Below are positions 8,758 to 18,325 of a DNA stretch of 64,000 nucleotides, one piece after another. Within the stretch, counting starts at the first letter, position 1. Each line of letters begins with the position of its first letter. The notes under the pieces were generated by a model. That model saw only the letters and a list, made by a program, of their open reading frames with translations. It did no database searches and was not told the DNA's origin. The position numbers were made by a program, and so were the translations under genes. This DNA is from Nocardia abscessus NBRC 100374 (lineage in GTDB: Bacteria; Actinomycetota; Actinomycetes; Mycobacteriales; Mycobacteriaceae), in NCBI RefSeq assembly GCF_000308455.1, contig NZ_BAFP01000101.1:1-64000 (forward strand), given 5' to 3'.

Positions 8758-9391
8758 GCGAGTCGGGCTGCTCTATGGCGAGCGCGACCAGCTCGGCCGC
8801 CAGATTGGCCCGCGCCGCCGACTCGTACCGGCGGCGGGCGGCGGATGTCCGGAACAGGTACGGCTGCTCGGCCAGCTTTCGCAATACCGCGGCGCGACCC
8901 GCACGGAACAGGTCGTCCGGAACGTGCCGGTACTCCGCGCGCACGGCCCGCGTATAGGCGGCGTAGCCGGACGCATCGGCGGCGAGTATCGCCAGGTCGG
9001 CGTCGCAGAGCACGTTGCCGTTGCGGTCATCGGCGGCGGTGTGGTGGGTCGCGGTGAGGCGAACCAGCCTGCCGACTTCGCCTGCCAGCTCCGGCGACGC
9101 ACCCAAGGCAGGCAGCGTCGACTCCGCCAGTTCGGCGCTGCGCTCCTCGTTGTCTGCGCGATCGACCGCGTAGATCGCGTCGTGGAAGAAGGCCGCGTAG
9201 CGCACCGCGGCGACGTCGTCGGCGTCCTCGGCCAGGTCGTCGACGACCGCCAGCACGGCCGCCAGATGCTCGACCGTGTGGTAGCGCCGATGCGGCTCGC
9301 CGTAGCGCTCGATCAGATCCGAACCCACCGCACCGAAGTGCTCCCCCGCCAGCTCGACCCAGCGCGCCAGCACACGTTCCTCCACCGTCAT
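8750..9391 (-). CDS. HD-domain metal-dependent phosphohydrolase
   Basis: A 213-residue predicted HD-superfamily phosphohydrolase. Metal-ligand residues appear in order: RYHTVEHL (His), AAFFHDAIY (His-Asp) and CDADLAILA (Asp), with an additional THHTA in between. The N-terminus ARWVELAGEHFGAV and the C-terminal RTSAARRRYESAARANL match the actinobacterial family of stand-alone HD proteins of unknown substrate. ATG at 9391 is the start. Convergent with yaaA. Confidence 0.8.
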   Translation of the reverse strand: MTVEERVLARWVELAGEHFGAVGSDLIERYGEPHRRYHTVEHLAAVLAVVDDLAEDADDVAAVRYAAFFHDAIYAVDRADNEERSAELAESTLPALGASPELAGEVGRLVRLTATHHTAADDRNGNVLCDADLAILAADASGYAAYTRAVRAEYRHVPDDLFRAGRAAVLRKLAEQPYLFRTSAARRRYESAARANLAAELVALAIEQPDSLR

Positions 9392-9644
9392 GCGCACAGT
9401 CTCACGCAACCGCCTGCGCACGACAATGGCGCGGCCCCTGGCGCGCATCACCGGCATCGCCTGCGGGCAAGCATCGGCGAATCGTAGGACAGCTGTGGAA
9501 ATCGTGTACAGACCGTCGGCGCACGGGGAAGGCTAGGAGCCGGACAGTAGTAGTCGAGCCGCTTCTCGCCTCTCGTTCCGTGGGATCGGAGGTCCGGCGA
9601 GAGCCCGCGGCACCGCCGATGCTCACCGAGCGAATCGAGGAGAC

Positions 9645-11135
9645 ATGCAGACCATCGCGCACTGGCTCGACGGCAAGGCTTTCGCGGGCACCAGCGAGAA
9701 GACCGCGCCGGTGACCGATCCGGCGACCGGGGCGGTGACCGGACGGGTCGTGCTGGCGAACGTCGCCGACACCCGCGCGGCGATCGATTCCGCCGCCGCG
9801 GCCTTCCCCGCCTGGCGGGACACCTCCCTGGCCCGGCGCACCCAGATCCTGTTCCGCTTCCGCGAACTGCTCAACGAGCGGAAGGACGAGCTGGCGCGCT
9901 TGATCACCGCCGAGCACGGCAAGGTCGTCGCCGACGCGACCGGCGAGGTGAGCCGCGGTCTGGAAGTCGTCGAGTTCGCCTGCGGCATACCGCATCTGCT
10001 CCAGGGCGGCTACACCGAGAACGCCTCGACCAAGGTCGACGTCTTCGCCGTCCGCCAGCCGCTCGGACCGGTCGCGGTCATCTCGCCGTTCAACTTTCCC
10101 GCGATGGTGCCGATGTGGTTCTTCCCGCTCGCCATCGCCGCGGGCAACACCGTGGTGCTCAAACCGAGCGAGAAGGACCCGTCACCGTCCCTGTGGCTGG
10201 CGCGGCTGTGGGCCGAAGCCGAGCTGCCCGCGGGCGTCTTCACGGTGGTGCAGGGCGACAAGGTCGCGGTCGACGAACTGCTGGACAACCCGGCCGTCAA
10301 GGCCGTCTCGTTCGTCGGCTCGACCCCCGTCGCCCGGTACGTCTACCAGCGTGGCACCGCCGCGGGTAAACGGGTGCAGGCGCTCGGCGGCGCGAAGAAC
10401 CACATGGTGGTGCTGCCGGACGCGGACCTGGACCTGGCCGCCGACGCCGCGGTGAACGCCGGGTTCGGTTCGGCGGGCGAGCGGTGCATGGCGATCAGCG
10501 TGGTGGTCGCGGTGGGCGCGACGGCCGACGATCTGGTCGGCAAGATCGCCGAGCGGGCCAGGACCATCAGGATCGGCGACGGCGCCCGCGGCGCCGACAT
10601 GGGTCCGCTGGTCACCCGCGCGCACCGCGACCGGGTCGCAGATTACATCGCGGCGGGCGAAGCCGCGGGGGCCGCCGTGGTTCTCGACGGACGAGGCGTG
10701 CGAGCCGACGGCCCGGCAGACGGATTCTGGCTCGGACCGACGATCCTCGACCATGTGGACACCGATATGAGCGTCTACACCGACGAGATCTTCGGGCCCG
10801 TGCTGTCGGTCGTACGCGTCGACAGCTACGACGACGCGCTGGCGCTGATCAACGCCAATCCCTACGGCAACGGCACCGCCATCTTCACCAACGACGGCGG
10901 CGCCGCGCGCCGCTTCCACAACGAGGTCGAGGTCGGGATGGTCGGCATCAACGTCCCGATCCCGGTCCCCATGTCCTACTACAGCTTCGGCGGCTGGAAG
11001 AACTCGCTGTTCGGCGACGCGCACGCGCACGGGGCCGACGGCGTGCGGTTCTTCACTCGCACCAAGGCGGTCACCACACGCTGGCTCGACCCCAGTCACG
11101 GCGGGCTGAATCTCGGCTTCCCGCAGAACAAGTAG
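9645..11135 (+). CDS. mmsA: Methylmalonate-semialdehyde dehydrogenase (CoA-acylating)
   Basis: Aldehyde dehydrogenase of 496 residues that oxidises methylmalonate semialdehyde (and malonate semialdehyde) to propionyl- or acetyl-CoA in valine and inositol breakdown. The MmsA type is shown by the N-terminus HWLDGKAFAGTS, by VISPFNFPAMVPMWFFPLA, and by the catalytic cysteine context GSAGERCMAISV near residue 285. The C-terminus reads GGWKNSLFGDAHAHGADGVRF, also typical of MmsA. No mmsB or other valine gene is adjacent. Confidence 0.95.
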   Translation: MQTIAHWLDGKAFAGTSEKTAPVTDPATGAVTGRVVLANVADTRAAIDSAAAAFPAWRDTSLARRTQILFRFRELLNERKDELARLITAEHGKVVADATGEVSRGLEVVEFACGIPHLLQGGYTENASTKVDVFAVRQPLGPVAVISPFNFPAMVPMWFFPLAIAAGNTVVLKPSEKDPSPSLWLARLWAEAELPAGVFTVVQGDKVAVDELLDNPAVKAVSFVGSTPVARYVYQRGTAAGKRVQALGGAKNHMVVLPDADLDLAADAAVNAGFGSAGERCMAISVVVAVGATADDLVGKIAERARTIRIGDGARGADMGPLVTRAHRDRVADYIAAGEAAGAAVVLDGRGVRADGPADGFWLGPTILDHVDTDMSVYTDEIFGPVLSVVRVDSYDDALALINANPYGNGTAIFTNDGGAARRFHNEVEVGMVGINVPIPVPMSYYSFGGWKNSLFGDAHAHGADGVRFFTRTKAVTTRWLDPSHGGLNLGFPQNK

Positions 11136-11296
11136 GCACCGGCCGGTGACACAGGTTCGGAGCGGACCGGAAAGTATCCTCGACCACGCGTTGACCTCGC
11201 CCGACCGGCATACCGTCTGGACCGCAACGCTTTACGACCGGCGCGGCGGCCGGCCCCACGGGAATGCCGCGCTGCGCCTGGTTGTTCGCTCAGAGC

Positions 11297-11710
11297 GTGA
11301 CCAGTACCGCAAAGCTCTCCGACGACCTGAAGAAATACCTCGACGAAGAGAAGGTCTTCGCCACCGCCGCCACGATCGGGCCGAACGGGCAACCGCACCT
11401 GACCGTGATCTGGCTCAAGCGTGACGGCGACGACCTGCTCTTCTCCACCACGACCGATCGCCAGCAGGGCAAGAACCTCGCCCGCGACCCGCGGATCACC
11501 GTGCTGATCAACCCGCCGGACAACCCGTACGTCTACGCGGAGATCCGGGGCAGCGCGACGATCAGCCCCGATCCGGAGAAGACCCTGCCCGACGAACTCT
11601 CGGCGAAGTACACCGGACAGAAGTACGTGGATTTCAACCCGGCCTCCGTCAACGACGGCCCCCGGATCATCGTGCGGGTGACGTCCCGACGAGTAGCGGG
11701 CCGTCTCTGA
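11297..11710 (+). CDS. PPOX-class F420/FMN-dependent split-barrel protein
   Basis: A 137-residue split beta-barrel protein of the PPOX class common in actinobacteria; members bind F420 or FMN and act as small reductases. Family pattern: LKKYLDEEKVFATAATIGPNG, LTVIWLKRDGDDLLFSTT, QQGKNLARDPRITVLIN and a Tyr/Lys-rich C-terminal part. GTG at 11297 gives the N-terminus typical of relatives (MTSTAKLSDD). Whether it uses F420 or FMN cannot be told. Convergent with the efflux transporter gene. Confidence 0.85.
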   Translation: MTSTAKLSDDLKKYLDEEKVFATAATIGPNGQPHLTVIWLKRDGDDLLFSTTTDRQQGKNLARDPRITVLINPPDNPYVYAEIRGSATISPDPEKTLPDELSAKYTGQKYVDFNPASVNDGPRIIVRVTSRRVAGRL

Positions 11711-11729
11711 AGACTGGGCTGCCGGACGA

Positions 11730-13190
11730 CTAGGTTTGCTGGGCTTCTTCCTGGGCGTGCTGGGCCATGGCCAGTTGCTGCGGGGTGAAGCGCAGGGTCA
11801 GGGCGACCAGTCCGGCGGCGAAGGCGATGAGGGCGCAGACGAACAGCACCAGTGTGTAGCCGTCGCCCAGCGCGGCGATCTCCGCGGGCGTCATCCCGGT
11901 CACCTTTTCCGTGCGACCGCCGAGCGACAGGGTGCGGGAGGCGGCGATCGGGGTGAGCAGCCCGATGGCCACGGGAGTGGCCAGGTTCATGAACATCTGG
12001 CCGACCGCGGCCAGCGGGCCGATATTGGACGGCGGCACACCGACCAGCACGCACAGCGGCGAGAGCACCATGGCGACGCCGACGCCGAAGCCGATCACCA
12101 CCAGCAAGGGCAGCAGCGTCGCGTAGTACATCACCTCGCCGTCGAGCGTCGAACCGAACAGCAGCCCGACGCCGAGCACCGCGGCCGCGCCCGCGAGCAG
12201 CCAGCGCGGCGCGACGTACAGCGCCGCCTTGGAGGCCACCGCACCGCCGACGCCGATGCCGACGGTGAACGGAATCGCCGCGACACCCGCCTTGAGCGGA
12301 CCGTATCCGATGACGTTCTGCATGAACTGAGCGACGAAGAAGGTCATGGCGCCGAGCACGCCACCGGCCAGGAAGATCAGCAGGAAGGTGGCGATGCGGT
12401 CGCGGCTGTCGAACAGCGACCAGGGCAGCAGCGGGTCGTCCACCCGTCGTTCCAGCGCGATGAAGACGATCAGCAGCACCACGCCCGCGATCAGGGAACC
12501 GATGATCGCCGGGTGCCCCCATCCGATCTCCGGCCCCTCGGTGGCCCCGAAGACGATCGCCGCGCAGGCGATGGTGCCGAGCACCGCGCCGGGAATGTCC
12601 AGCGCCGAGCGGTGGTGTTCGGTGTCGGCGAGTTTGTAGGCCGCGCCGAGGATGATCAGCGCGCCGATCGGGACGTTGATCAGGAAGATCCACCGCCAGG
12701 ACAGCTGGGTCAGCGCACCGCCGACCACGAGCCCGCCTACGGAGCCGATGCCGACCATCGAGCCGACGATCGCGATCGCCTGGTTGCGCGCTTTGCCCGG
12801 CGCGAAAGTGGTCGCCACGAGCGCGAACGCGGTGGGCGCCGCGACCGCCGCGCCCGCGCCCTGCAAGGCCCGCGCCGCGAGCAGCATCGCCTGGTTCTGC
12901 GCGAGCCCGCACAACAGCGAGGCCAGGGTGAACACCGCTACGCCGACCACCAGCATGCGCTTGCGGCCGAACGCGTCGCCGAGGCGGCCGCCGAGCAGCA
13001 TCAGACCCGCGAAGGTGAGCCCGTACGACGTCACCGTCCACGCGCTACCCGCGCTGGACAGCCCCATCTCCTCCTGCAGCCGGGGCAGCGCGAAGATCAC
13101 CACCGTGCCGTCGAGCACGACCATGAGCTGCAATCCGCTCAGGACTAGGATGGCGAGCCCGAAGGCCCGCTGCGTCACTGGATACTGCAT
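11730..13190 (-). CDS. MFS drug-efflux transporter, 14-TM (DHA2/EmrB-QacA) family
   Basis: Multidrug proton antiporter of about 486 residues. The 14-TM family is indicated by the motif C-like region, LQEEMGLSSAGSAWTVTSYG, GGRLGDAFGRKRMLVVG (motif A) and SWRWIFLINVPIG. Hydrophobic segments recur to the C-terminus. ATG at 13190 is preferred over the in-frame GTG at 13214 because a perfect 15-bp palindrome covers that GTG, which would be the operator. Substrate unknown; no TetR gene is adjacent. Confidence 0.9.
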   Translation of the reverse strand: MQYPVTQRAFGLAILVLSGLQLMVVLDGTVVIFALPRLQEEMGLSSAGSAWTVTSYGLTFAGLMLLGGRLGDAFGRKRMLVVGVAVFTLASLLCGLAQNQAMLLAARALQGAGAAVAAPTAFALVATTFAPGKARNQAIAIVGSMVGIGSVGGLVVGGALTQLSWRWIFLINVPIGALIILGAAYKLADTEHHRSALDIPGAVLGTIACAAIVFGATEGPEIGWGHPAIIGSLIAGVVLLIVFIALERRVDDPLLPWSLFDSRDRIATFLLIFLAGGVLGAMTFFVAQFMQNVIGYGPLKAGVAAIPFTVGIGVGGAVASKAALYVAPRWLLAGAAAVLGVGLLFGSTLDGEVMYYATLLPLLVVIGFGVGVAMVLSPLCVLVGVPPSNIGPLAAVGQMFMNLATPVAIGLLTPIAASRTLSLGGRTEKVTGMTPAEIAALGDGYTLVLFVCALIAFAAGLVALTLRFTPQQLAMAQHAQEEAQQT

Positions 13191-13212
13191 CGTCGCAGCG
13201 GGGTTCCGAAGC

Positions 13213-13227
13213 ACAGTGAGTCACTGT
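13213..13227. promoter_or_regulatory. 15-bp perfect palindrome upstream of the MFS gene
   Basis: ACAGTGAGTCACTGT is a perfect palindrome about a central G, 23 bases upstream of the chosen ATG. Its form fits a TetR-type repressor site controlling the efflux pump. Confidence 0.55.
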
Positions 13228-13316
13228 AATTGATGCCGTGCCTTACCTTGCCCGCCCACCGATCCAGCGGCAACACGGCGAGGCTCGGATCGTCCGGCGT
13301 CACCCCGGGGGCCGCG

Positions 13317-14591
13317 CTATCCCGCAGCGGAGTCGGCGTGCGGGACGACGTTGTCGGCCGAGAACCCGGCGGTCGGGCCGATCACCACGATCGCGGGTGG
13401 GCGAATGCCTTCCGCGCGCACCCGGGCGGCCACCGTGCCGAGATCCGCGCGCAGCACGCGCTGGGTGCGCAGCGTGCCCTCCTGGATGACCGTGGCGGGC
13501 GTGCCCGCGGAGCGCCCGCCGTCCAGCAGGGCGGTGGCGAACTGTTCGATCCGCTCCACCGCCATCATCAGCACCAGGGTGCCGCGCAAGCGGGCCAGCG
13601 CGGGCCAGTCCACCAGCGAGTCGGGGTGATCCGGCGCGACGTGCCCGCTCACCACGACGAACTCGTGGGTGACGCCGCGGTGCGTCACCGGGATGCCCGC
13701 CGCGGCCGGCACCGAGATGGGACTCGTGACGCCGGGCACCACCGTGACCGGAACACCCGCGGCGACGCACGCCTCCAACTCCTCGTAACCGCGCCCGAAC
13801 ACATAGGGGTCGCCGCCCTTGAGCCGCACCACGAACTTGCCCGCCTTCGCGCCCTCGACCAGCGCGTTGTTGATCGCTTCCTGTGCCATCGCCCGCCCGT
13901 ACGGGATCTTCGCGGCGTCGACCACCTCGACCTCCGGCCCGAGTTCGGCGAGCAGTTCCGGCGGTGCGAGCCGGTCGGCCACCACCAGGTCCGCCCTGGC
14001 CAGCAGCCGCCGCCCGCGCACGGTGATCAGGTCCGGGTCGCCGGGACCGCCGCCCACGAGGGCCACACCGGGCGCGATCGGCGTCGAGTCGTCGCTCACC
14101 ACACCCGATTGCAGAGCTTCCAGCAACGCGTTGCGCACGGCCGCCGAACGCCGGTGCTGTCCGCTCGCCAGCACACCGAGGGTCAGCCCGTCGTAGCGCG
14201 CGGTGGCCGGAGTGACCGCGGTGCCCAGCCGTGCCGTGTCGGCCCGCACGCAGAAGATCCGCCGCCGCGTCGCTTCGGCGACGACTGCCGCGTTGGTCTC
14301 GGGTTCGTCGGTGCAGGCGATCGCGTACCAGGCGCCGTCGAGGTCGCCGTCGGCGTACTCGCGCAGCGTGACGGTGATCTGCCCCGAGTTCGCCATCCCC
14401 TCGACAGCGGGCGTGACCGCACGACTCACCACGTGGACGTCCGCGCCGGAGGCGATCAGCAGGCCCAATCTGCGCTGCGCCACGGTCCCGCCGCCGACCA
14501 CGACGACGCGCCGGCCGTGCAGATCGAGCCCGACCAGGTAGTTCGGGTCGCCGGTGGGCTGGTCCTGCGTTGCGTCTGACGTGTTCGGCAC
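13317..14591 (-). CDS. cysG: Siroheme synthase: precorrin-2 dehydrogenase fused to uroporphyrinogen-III C-methyltransferase
   Basis: Two-domain enzyme of 424 residues that methylates uroporphyrinogen III to precorrin-2 and oxidises it to sirohydrochlorin, feeding siroheme and cobalamin. The N-terminal domain (residues about 10-155) has the NAD-binding RRVVVVGGGTVAQRR. The SUMT domain (about 165-420) has VALVGGGPGDPDLITVRGRR and RLKGGDPYVFGRGYEE. GTG at 14591 is chosen as start. The middle CysG dimerisation part is shorter than in E. coli (457 aa), so ferrochelatase activity is uncertain. It stands apart from the cob genes. Confidence 0.92.
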   Translation of the reverse strand: MPNTSDATQDQPTGDPNYLVGLDLHGRRVVVVGGGTVAQRRLGLLIASGADVHVVSRAVTPAVEGMANSGQITVTLREYADGDLDGAWYAIACTDEPETNAAVVAEATRRRIFCVRADTARLGTAVTPATARYDGLTLGVLASGQHRRSAAVRNALLEALQSGVVSDDSTPIAPGVALVGGGPGDPDLITVRGRRLLARADLVVADRLAPPELLAELGPEVEVVDAAKIPYGRAMAQEAINNALVEGAKAGKFVVRLKGGDPYVFGRGYEELEACVAAGVPVTVVPGVTSPISVPAAAGIPVTHRGVTHEFVVVSGHVAPDHPDSLVDWPALARLRGTLVLMMAVERIEQFATALLDGGRSAGTPATVIQEGTLRTQRVLRADLGTVAARVRAEGIRPPAIVVIGPTAGFSADNVVPHADSAAG

Positions 14592-14766
14592 AAGTTTCGA
14601 GCCTACGGCGTGACCGACCGGCACCGGCAATCGACCGGGCATGCCGAACGATCGCTCGGCCGGAACCCACCCACCGCCCACCTACTGTGACCAGTGGTAA
14701 CAAGCGGTTCGCCGAGTCCGGACGGTAGGTTGCGAAGCGACGCGTCCTGCTCGGAAAGGCGGACCG

Positions 14767-15234
14767 ATGACACGGGTGACACCGGCACGACTGCTCGACG
14801 TGGCCTACGACCAAGCGCTGCGCGGGCTCGCCGAGGGCGGTATCCCGATCGGCGCCGCCCTCTTCGACACGGCGGGCACGCTGCTCGGGCGCGGCCGCAA
14901 CCGCCGGGTGCAGTCCGGCGATCCCAGCATGCACGCCGAGACCGACGCCTTCCGCGCGGCGGGACGGCGGCGGGATTACCGCCGGACCATCATGGTCACC
15001 ACCCTGTCCCCGTGCTGGTATTGCAGCGGTCTGATCCGCCAGTTCGGCATCGGTTCGGTGGTGGTCGGTGAGTCGCAGACATTCTCGGGCGGACATGAGT
15101 GGCTAGCGGGGCACGGCGTCGCCGTCACCGTTCTGGAAGACCGGCGCTGCATAGACCTGATGAGCCGATTCATCGCCGAACATCCCGCGTTGTGGCAGGA
15201 GGACATCGGGATCGCCGACGATCTCGAGGCGTAA
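14767..15234 (+). CDS. Nucleoside/cytosine deaminase-like protein
   Basis: Zinc-dependent deaminase of the CDA superfamily, 155 residues. The zinc site is visible as HAETDAF (His and catalytic Glu, near residue 59) and SPCWYCSGLI (two Cys). The overall pattern and the C-terminal DIGIADDLEA-type tail resemble yeast cytosine deaminase-like proteins more than tRNA adenosine deaminase TadA. Free cytosine or a guanine-like base is the likely substrate, but this is not decided by sequence. Divergent from cysG; its stop lies ten bases from the convergent DoxX-like gene. Confidence 0.85.
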   Translation: MTRVTPARLLDVAYDQALRGLAEGGIPIGAALFDTAGTLLGRGRNRRVQSGDPSMHAETDAFRAAGRRRDYRRTIMVTTLSPCWYCSGLIRQFGIGSVVVGESQTFSGGHEWLAGHGVAVTVLEDRRCIDLMSRFIAEHPALWQEDIGIADDLEA

Positions 15235-15244
15235 CGAGGGCATC

Positions 15245-16603
15245 TCAGCGGAAGTACGGATATTCCTGCACCCAATGGAATCCGCGGCTGCGCAACGGAA
15301 AGTCGTCGAGCGCGACCGACGTCAACGCTATCGAGACCGGCTGCCCGGCGAGCTCACCCGTCAAGGTCAGCCGCTCGGGGGCGGGGCGGTCGAAGCCGAA
15401 ACTGCCCAAGCGTTCCGGTTGCGCGCCGACGGCTCTCGGCGGCGCGACCATGACCAGGGTGCGCGCATCGGCATCGACCATGGCCAGCACCGGGATCAAC
15501 TGGCCGTCCATGCGCTGCACAGTGGCCCCGTCGCGGTCGAAGACCAGGCGCTGCCAGCGCAGTTCGTGGGTGGTCAGCGGCGGAATCGGGGTGCCGTGCG
15601 CGCTGAATTCGGTGACCGACCAGATGCCGTACAGCGGAGGTTCCGGCCGCCCAGCGCCTTGTTCGTTCCACCGGTCCCAGCCGGTGTACGCGTTCGACAA
15701 CAGCAGCCACACCCCGAGCGCGATCTGCACCGCGGCCGCGATCCGGTTGGCTCGGGGCGTGCGCAGCAGCGGCGGTGTGGTCGACGGTGCGGCCGGCCGG
15801 TTCAGCAGCAGCACGTTCACCAGACGCCCGGCCTCCGGCGCGAGCAGCACCAGGCACAGCAGCATCAGGTGGAACGACAGGATCTTCGCGGGCACGTCGT
15901 AGGTCATGTCCAGCACGAATACCTGCGTGGTGCACACCAGGCTCAGCATCGCGCCCACCAACGCGGTGCGGGGTACGAACAGCAGCACGCCGCCGAGCAG
16001 TTCCGCGCAGCCGAGCAGGATCTCGTACTGCGTCGACACCCCGATCTGGTTCCAGAGCACCGCCATCGGACTGAAATTCCCGTACGGCTCGAGCAATCGG
16101 CTCAGCGGTGTCGGCGGCATCTGGGTCGGGATGGCCTTGGCCATGCCGTAGGCCACCAACTGCCCCGCCAGGCACAAGCGCACGAACAGCAGGAACCAGG
16201 GCAGCACGGCCCGATAGTCCGGGCGGTTGCGGTCCAGCACGCTCCACATCAGCGTGCCGAGCAGCGCGACCACCAGGACGACGAACACCAGCACCCAGAA
16301 ATACGCCTGGTCTCCGCTGATCGACGCCGTGTTCGCCGCGACGGACGCGCCGAACACCTGGGTTCCGGTCCACTCGACCAGCGGGCGCAGCGCTCGGGCG
16401 ACACCGGAGTTCACCCATTCCGGCAGCCATTCGCGCGTCAGTCCGAGGAATTCCGGGACGATCGCCGGGTACGTCAGGCAGAACAGCCCGAAGTACAGGA
16501 AACCGAAACGGAACGCCACCCGGGTGCCGCCCCGCCAGGGCCGGGTACCGGAATCCTCCGCCTTCGTGTCGGTGTCCGTCCGATCGAGGATCGCTTCGGT
16601 CAC
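15245..16603 (-). CDS. DoxX-like polytopic membrane protein (copy 1)
   Basis: Integral membrane protein of 452 residues with about seven or eight hydrophobic segments up to residue 300 and a soluble C-terminal domain. The membrane part carries DoxX-family features (LLFVRLCLAGQLVAYGMAKA and LLGCAELLGGVLLFVPRTA). The end, SRGFHWVQEYPYFR, is nearly the same as in the neighbouring paralogue. GTG at 16603 has GGAGGG upstream. The two genes lie head to tail about 110 bp apart and are clearly an old tandem duplication. Function unknown; a redox or quinone-linked role is only suggested by the DoxX family. Confidence 0.75.
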   Translation of the reverse strand: MTEAILDRTDTDTKAEDSGTRPWRGGTRVAFRFGFLYFGLFCLTYPAIVPEFLGLTREWLPEWVNSGVARALRPLVEWTGTQVFGASVAANTASISGDQAYFWVLVFVVLVVALLGTLMWSVLDRNRPDYRAVLPWFLLFVRLCLAGQLVAYGMAKAIPTQMPPTPLSRLLEPYGNFSPMAVLWNQIGVSTQYEILLGCAELLGGVLLFVPRTALVGAMLSLVCTTQVFVLDMTYDVPAKILSFHLMLLCLVLLAPEAGRLVNVLLLNRPAAPSTTPPLLRTPRANRIAAAVQIALGVWLLLSNAYTGWDRWNEQGAGRPEPPLYGIWSVTEFSAHGTPIPPLTTHELRWQRLVFDRDGATVQRMDGQLIPVLAMVDADARTLVMVAPPRAVGAQPERLGSFGFDRPAPERLTLTGELAGQPVSIALTSVALDDFPLRSRGFHWVQEYPYFR

Positions 16604-16711
16604 GGCGGTCCCTCCAGTCCGAGTCGATGCAGACCGAAGGTATCGAAAAGTGCCGTGCCCGTATCGGGTTTCGGCTGGATCTCCCCCGTCCTCGGGTCGC
16701 CGGATCCCGGG

Positions 16712-18100
16712 TCAGCGGAAGTACGGGTATTCCTGGACGAAGTTGAAGCCCCGGCTGCGCAACGTGAAGGAGTTCAGGTCCATGCGGTCGAGCGACACCG
16801 TGACCGGCGTTCCGTTCAGCTCACCTGTCAGCAACAGTGTGTTCGGAGTCGGCTGGGTGAAGGTGAAGGCGCCCGAACGGGCGGGCGGCGTTTCCGGCGA
16901 CTGCGGCGCGGCCGACAACGTCATGGTGTGCGCGCCCTCGTCGACCACGGCCACGACGGGAACGAACGAGCCGTCCATCCGCTGCAGCGTGGTGCCGGGC
17001 CGGTCGAAGATCATCCTCCGCCAGCGGTTCTCGTCGGTGATCAGCGGTGGCGCCGGATGCCCGTCCCTGGTGAACTCACCGACGGTCCAGATGCCGTACA
17101 GCGCGGGTTTCGGTGCTCCGCCACCTGCTTCGCGCCAGGTTTGCCAGCCGATGTGCACACCGCCGATCAGCACCCACAGTCCCAGCGCGACCTGCACCGC
17201 CGCCACGATCCGGTTCGCGCGGCGGGAACCGAACAGCGTGGGCTGCGCGGCAGGCTCGGCCGGGCGTTCCAGCACGAGCACATTGGCCAGCCGCCGGGCC
17301 TGCGGCGCGAGCACGACCAGCGACAGCAGCAGCAAATGGAACGAGAGGATCTTCACCGGCACGTCGTAGGTCATGTTCAGCACGAAGACCTGCGCCATGC
17401 TCACCAGGCTGAGCAGCGCGCCGATCGTCGCGGTGCGCGGCACGAACAGCAGTAGACCGCCGAGCACCTCGGCCGTACCGAGCAGGATCTCGTACGCGGG
17501 CGCCGCGCCCACCTGGTTCCAGAGCACCGACGCGGGGCTCATCGTCCCGTACGGCTGCAGCAGGGCGGTCAGCGACGGCGGGGGCATCTGCGACGGAATG
17601 GCTTTGGCGAGACCGTAGAACAGCATCTGGCCGCCCAGGCAGAGCCGGATGAACAGCACGAACCAGTTGCCGAGCGTCCGGTAGTCCGGGCGGCGGCGAT
17701 CGAGCATCGACCAGACGACCGTGATCACCACGGCCGCGACGAGTTCGCAGAAGATCAGCACCCAGATGGCGGTCTGGTCCCCGCTGCCCGAATCCTCGTG
17801 CAGGACGGCGTCGACCCCGAAGACGTGTTCGCCGACCCAGCCGACCAGCGGGCTCGTCGCCCGCATCTGCCAGATGACCGCGCTTTCCGGCAGCCACTTG
17901 CTCACAATGCCTGTGAACACGAACAGGATCTGCGCCATCAACACGCAGAACAGCCCGAGATAGACGAAGACGAACCGGAACGCGATCCGGGTCGGCAAGC
18001 GCCAAGGCCGCCGCTCGGCATCGGCCGGCGCCTCGCCGCTGCTTCGCTTCACGACATTCGTTCCGACCGTACTCACACCGCTCCCCTCGCCGGCCGACAT
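16712..18100 (-). CDS. DoxX-like polytopic membrane protein (copy 2)
   Basis: Paralogue of the next gene, 462 residues from the ATG at 18100 (a GTG at 18076 with GAGGGGAG just upstream is an equally good start). Same plan: N-terminal basic region, membrane segments with FIRLCLGGQMLFYGLAKAIP and GTAEVLGGLLLFVPRTATIG, then a soluble domain ending SRGFNFVQEYPYFR. Strong similarity along the whole length to copy 1. Not truncated. Function unknown. Confidence 0.75.
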   Translation of the reverse strand: MSAGEGSGVSTVGTNVVKRSSGEAPADAERRPWRLPTRIAFRFVFVYLGLFCVLMAQILFVFTGIVSKWLPESAVIWQMRATSPLVGWVGEHVFGVDAVLHEDSGSGDQTAIWVLIFCELVAAVVITVVWSMLDRRRPDYRTLGNWFVLFIRLCLGGQMLFYGLAKAIPSQMPPPSLTALLQPYGTMSPASVLWNQVGAAPAYEILLGTAEVLGGLLLFVPRTATIGALLSLVSMAQVFVLNMTYDVPVKILSFHLLLLSLVVLAPQARRLANVLVLERPAEPAAQPTLFGSRRANRIVAAVQVALGLWVLIGGVHIGWQTWREAGGGAPKPALYGIWTVGEFTRDGHPAPPLITDENRWRRMIFDRPGTTLQRMDGSFVPVVAVVDEGAHTMTLSAAPQSPETPPARSGAFTFTQPTPNTLLLTGELNGTPVTVSLDRMDLNSFTLRSRGFNFVQEYPYFR

Positions 18101-18325
18101 TTCCGCGAGCCGAACGTATCCGACCAGGTCATGGGATGACCTCAGGGAAAACCCCGGATTTCCGCGTACATCTTTCGGCCTACGTGCCTGCCCCACCGGG
18201 GGTGCCGATACCGGCCCGGCCTTCGTCTTCCGGTTCCGGCCCGCCAACAACTAGAACGCGTTACAGTCGCGTATCCCGGGGCATCGGGGCGATGCAGCCG
18301 GGCGGCACGTGTCAGGAGGACAGAT

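Noticed and set aside
15275..17455. A 726-codon plus-strand open frame opposite both DoxX-like genes
   Set aside because: Composition is low-complexity Arg/Gln/His-rich and it covers the gap between two paralogous minus-strand genes; it is an antisense shadow.
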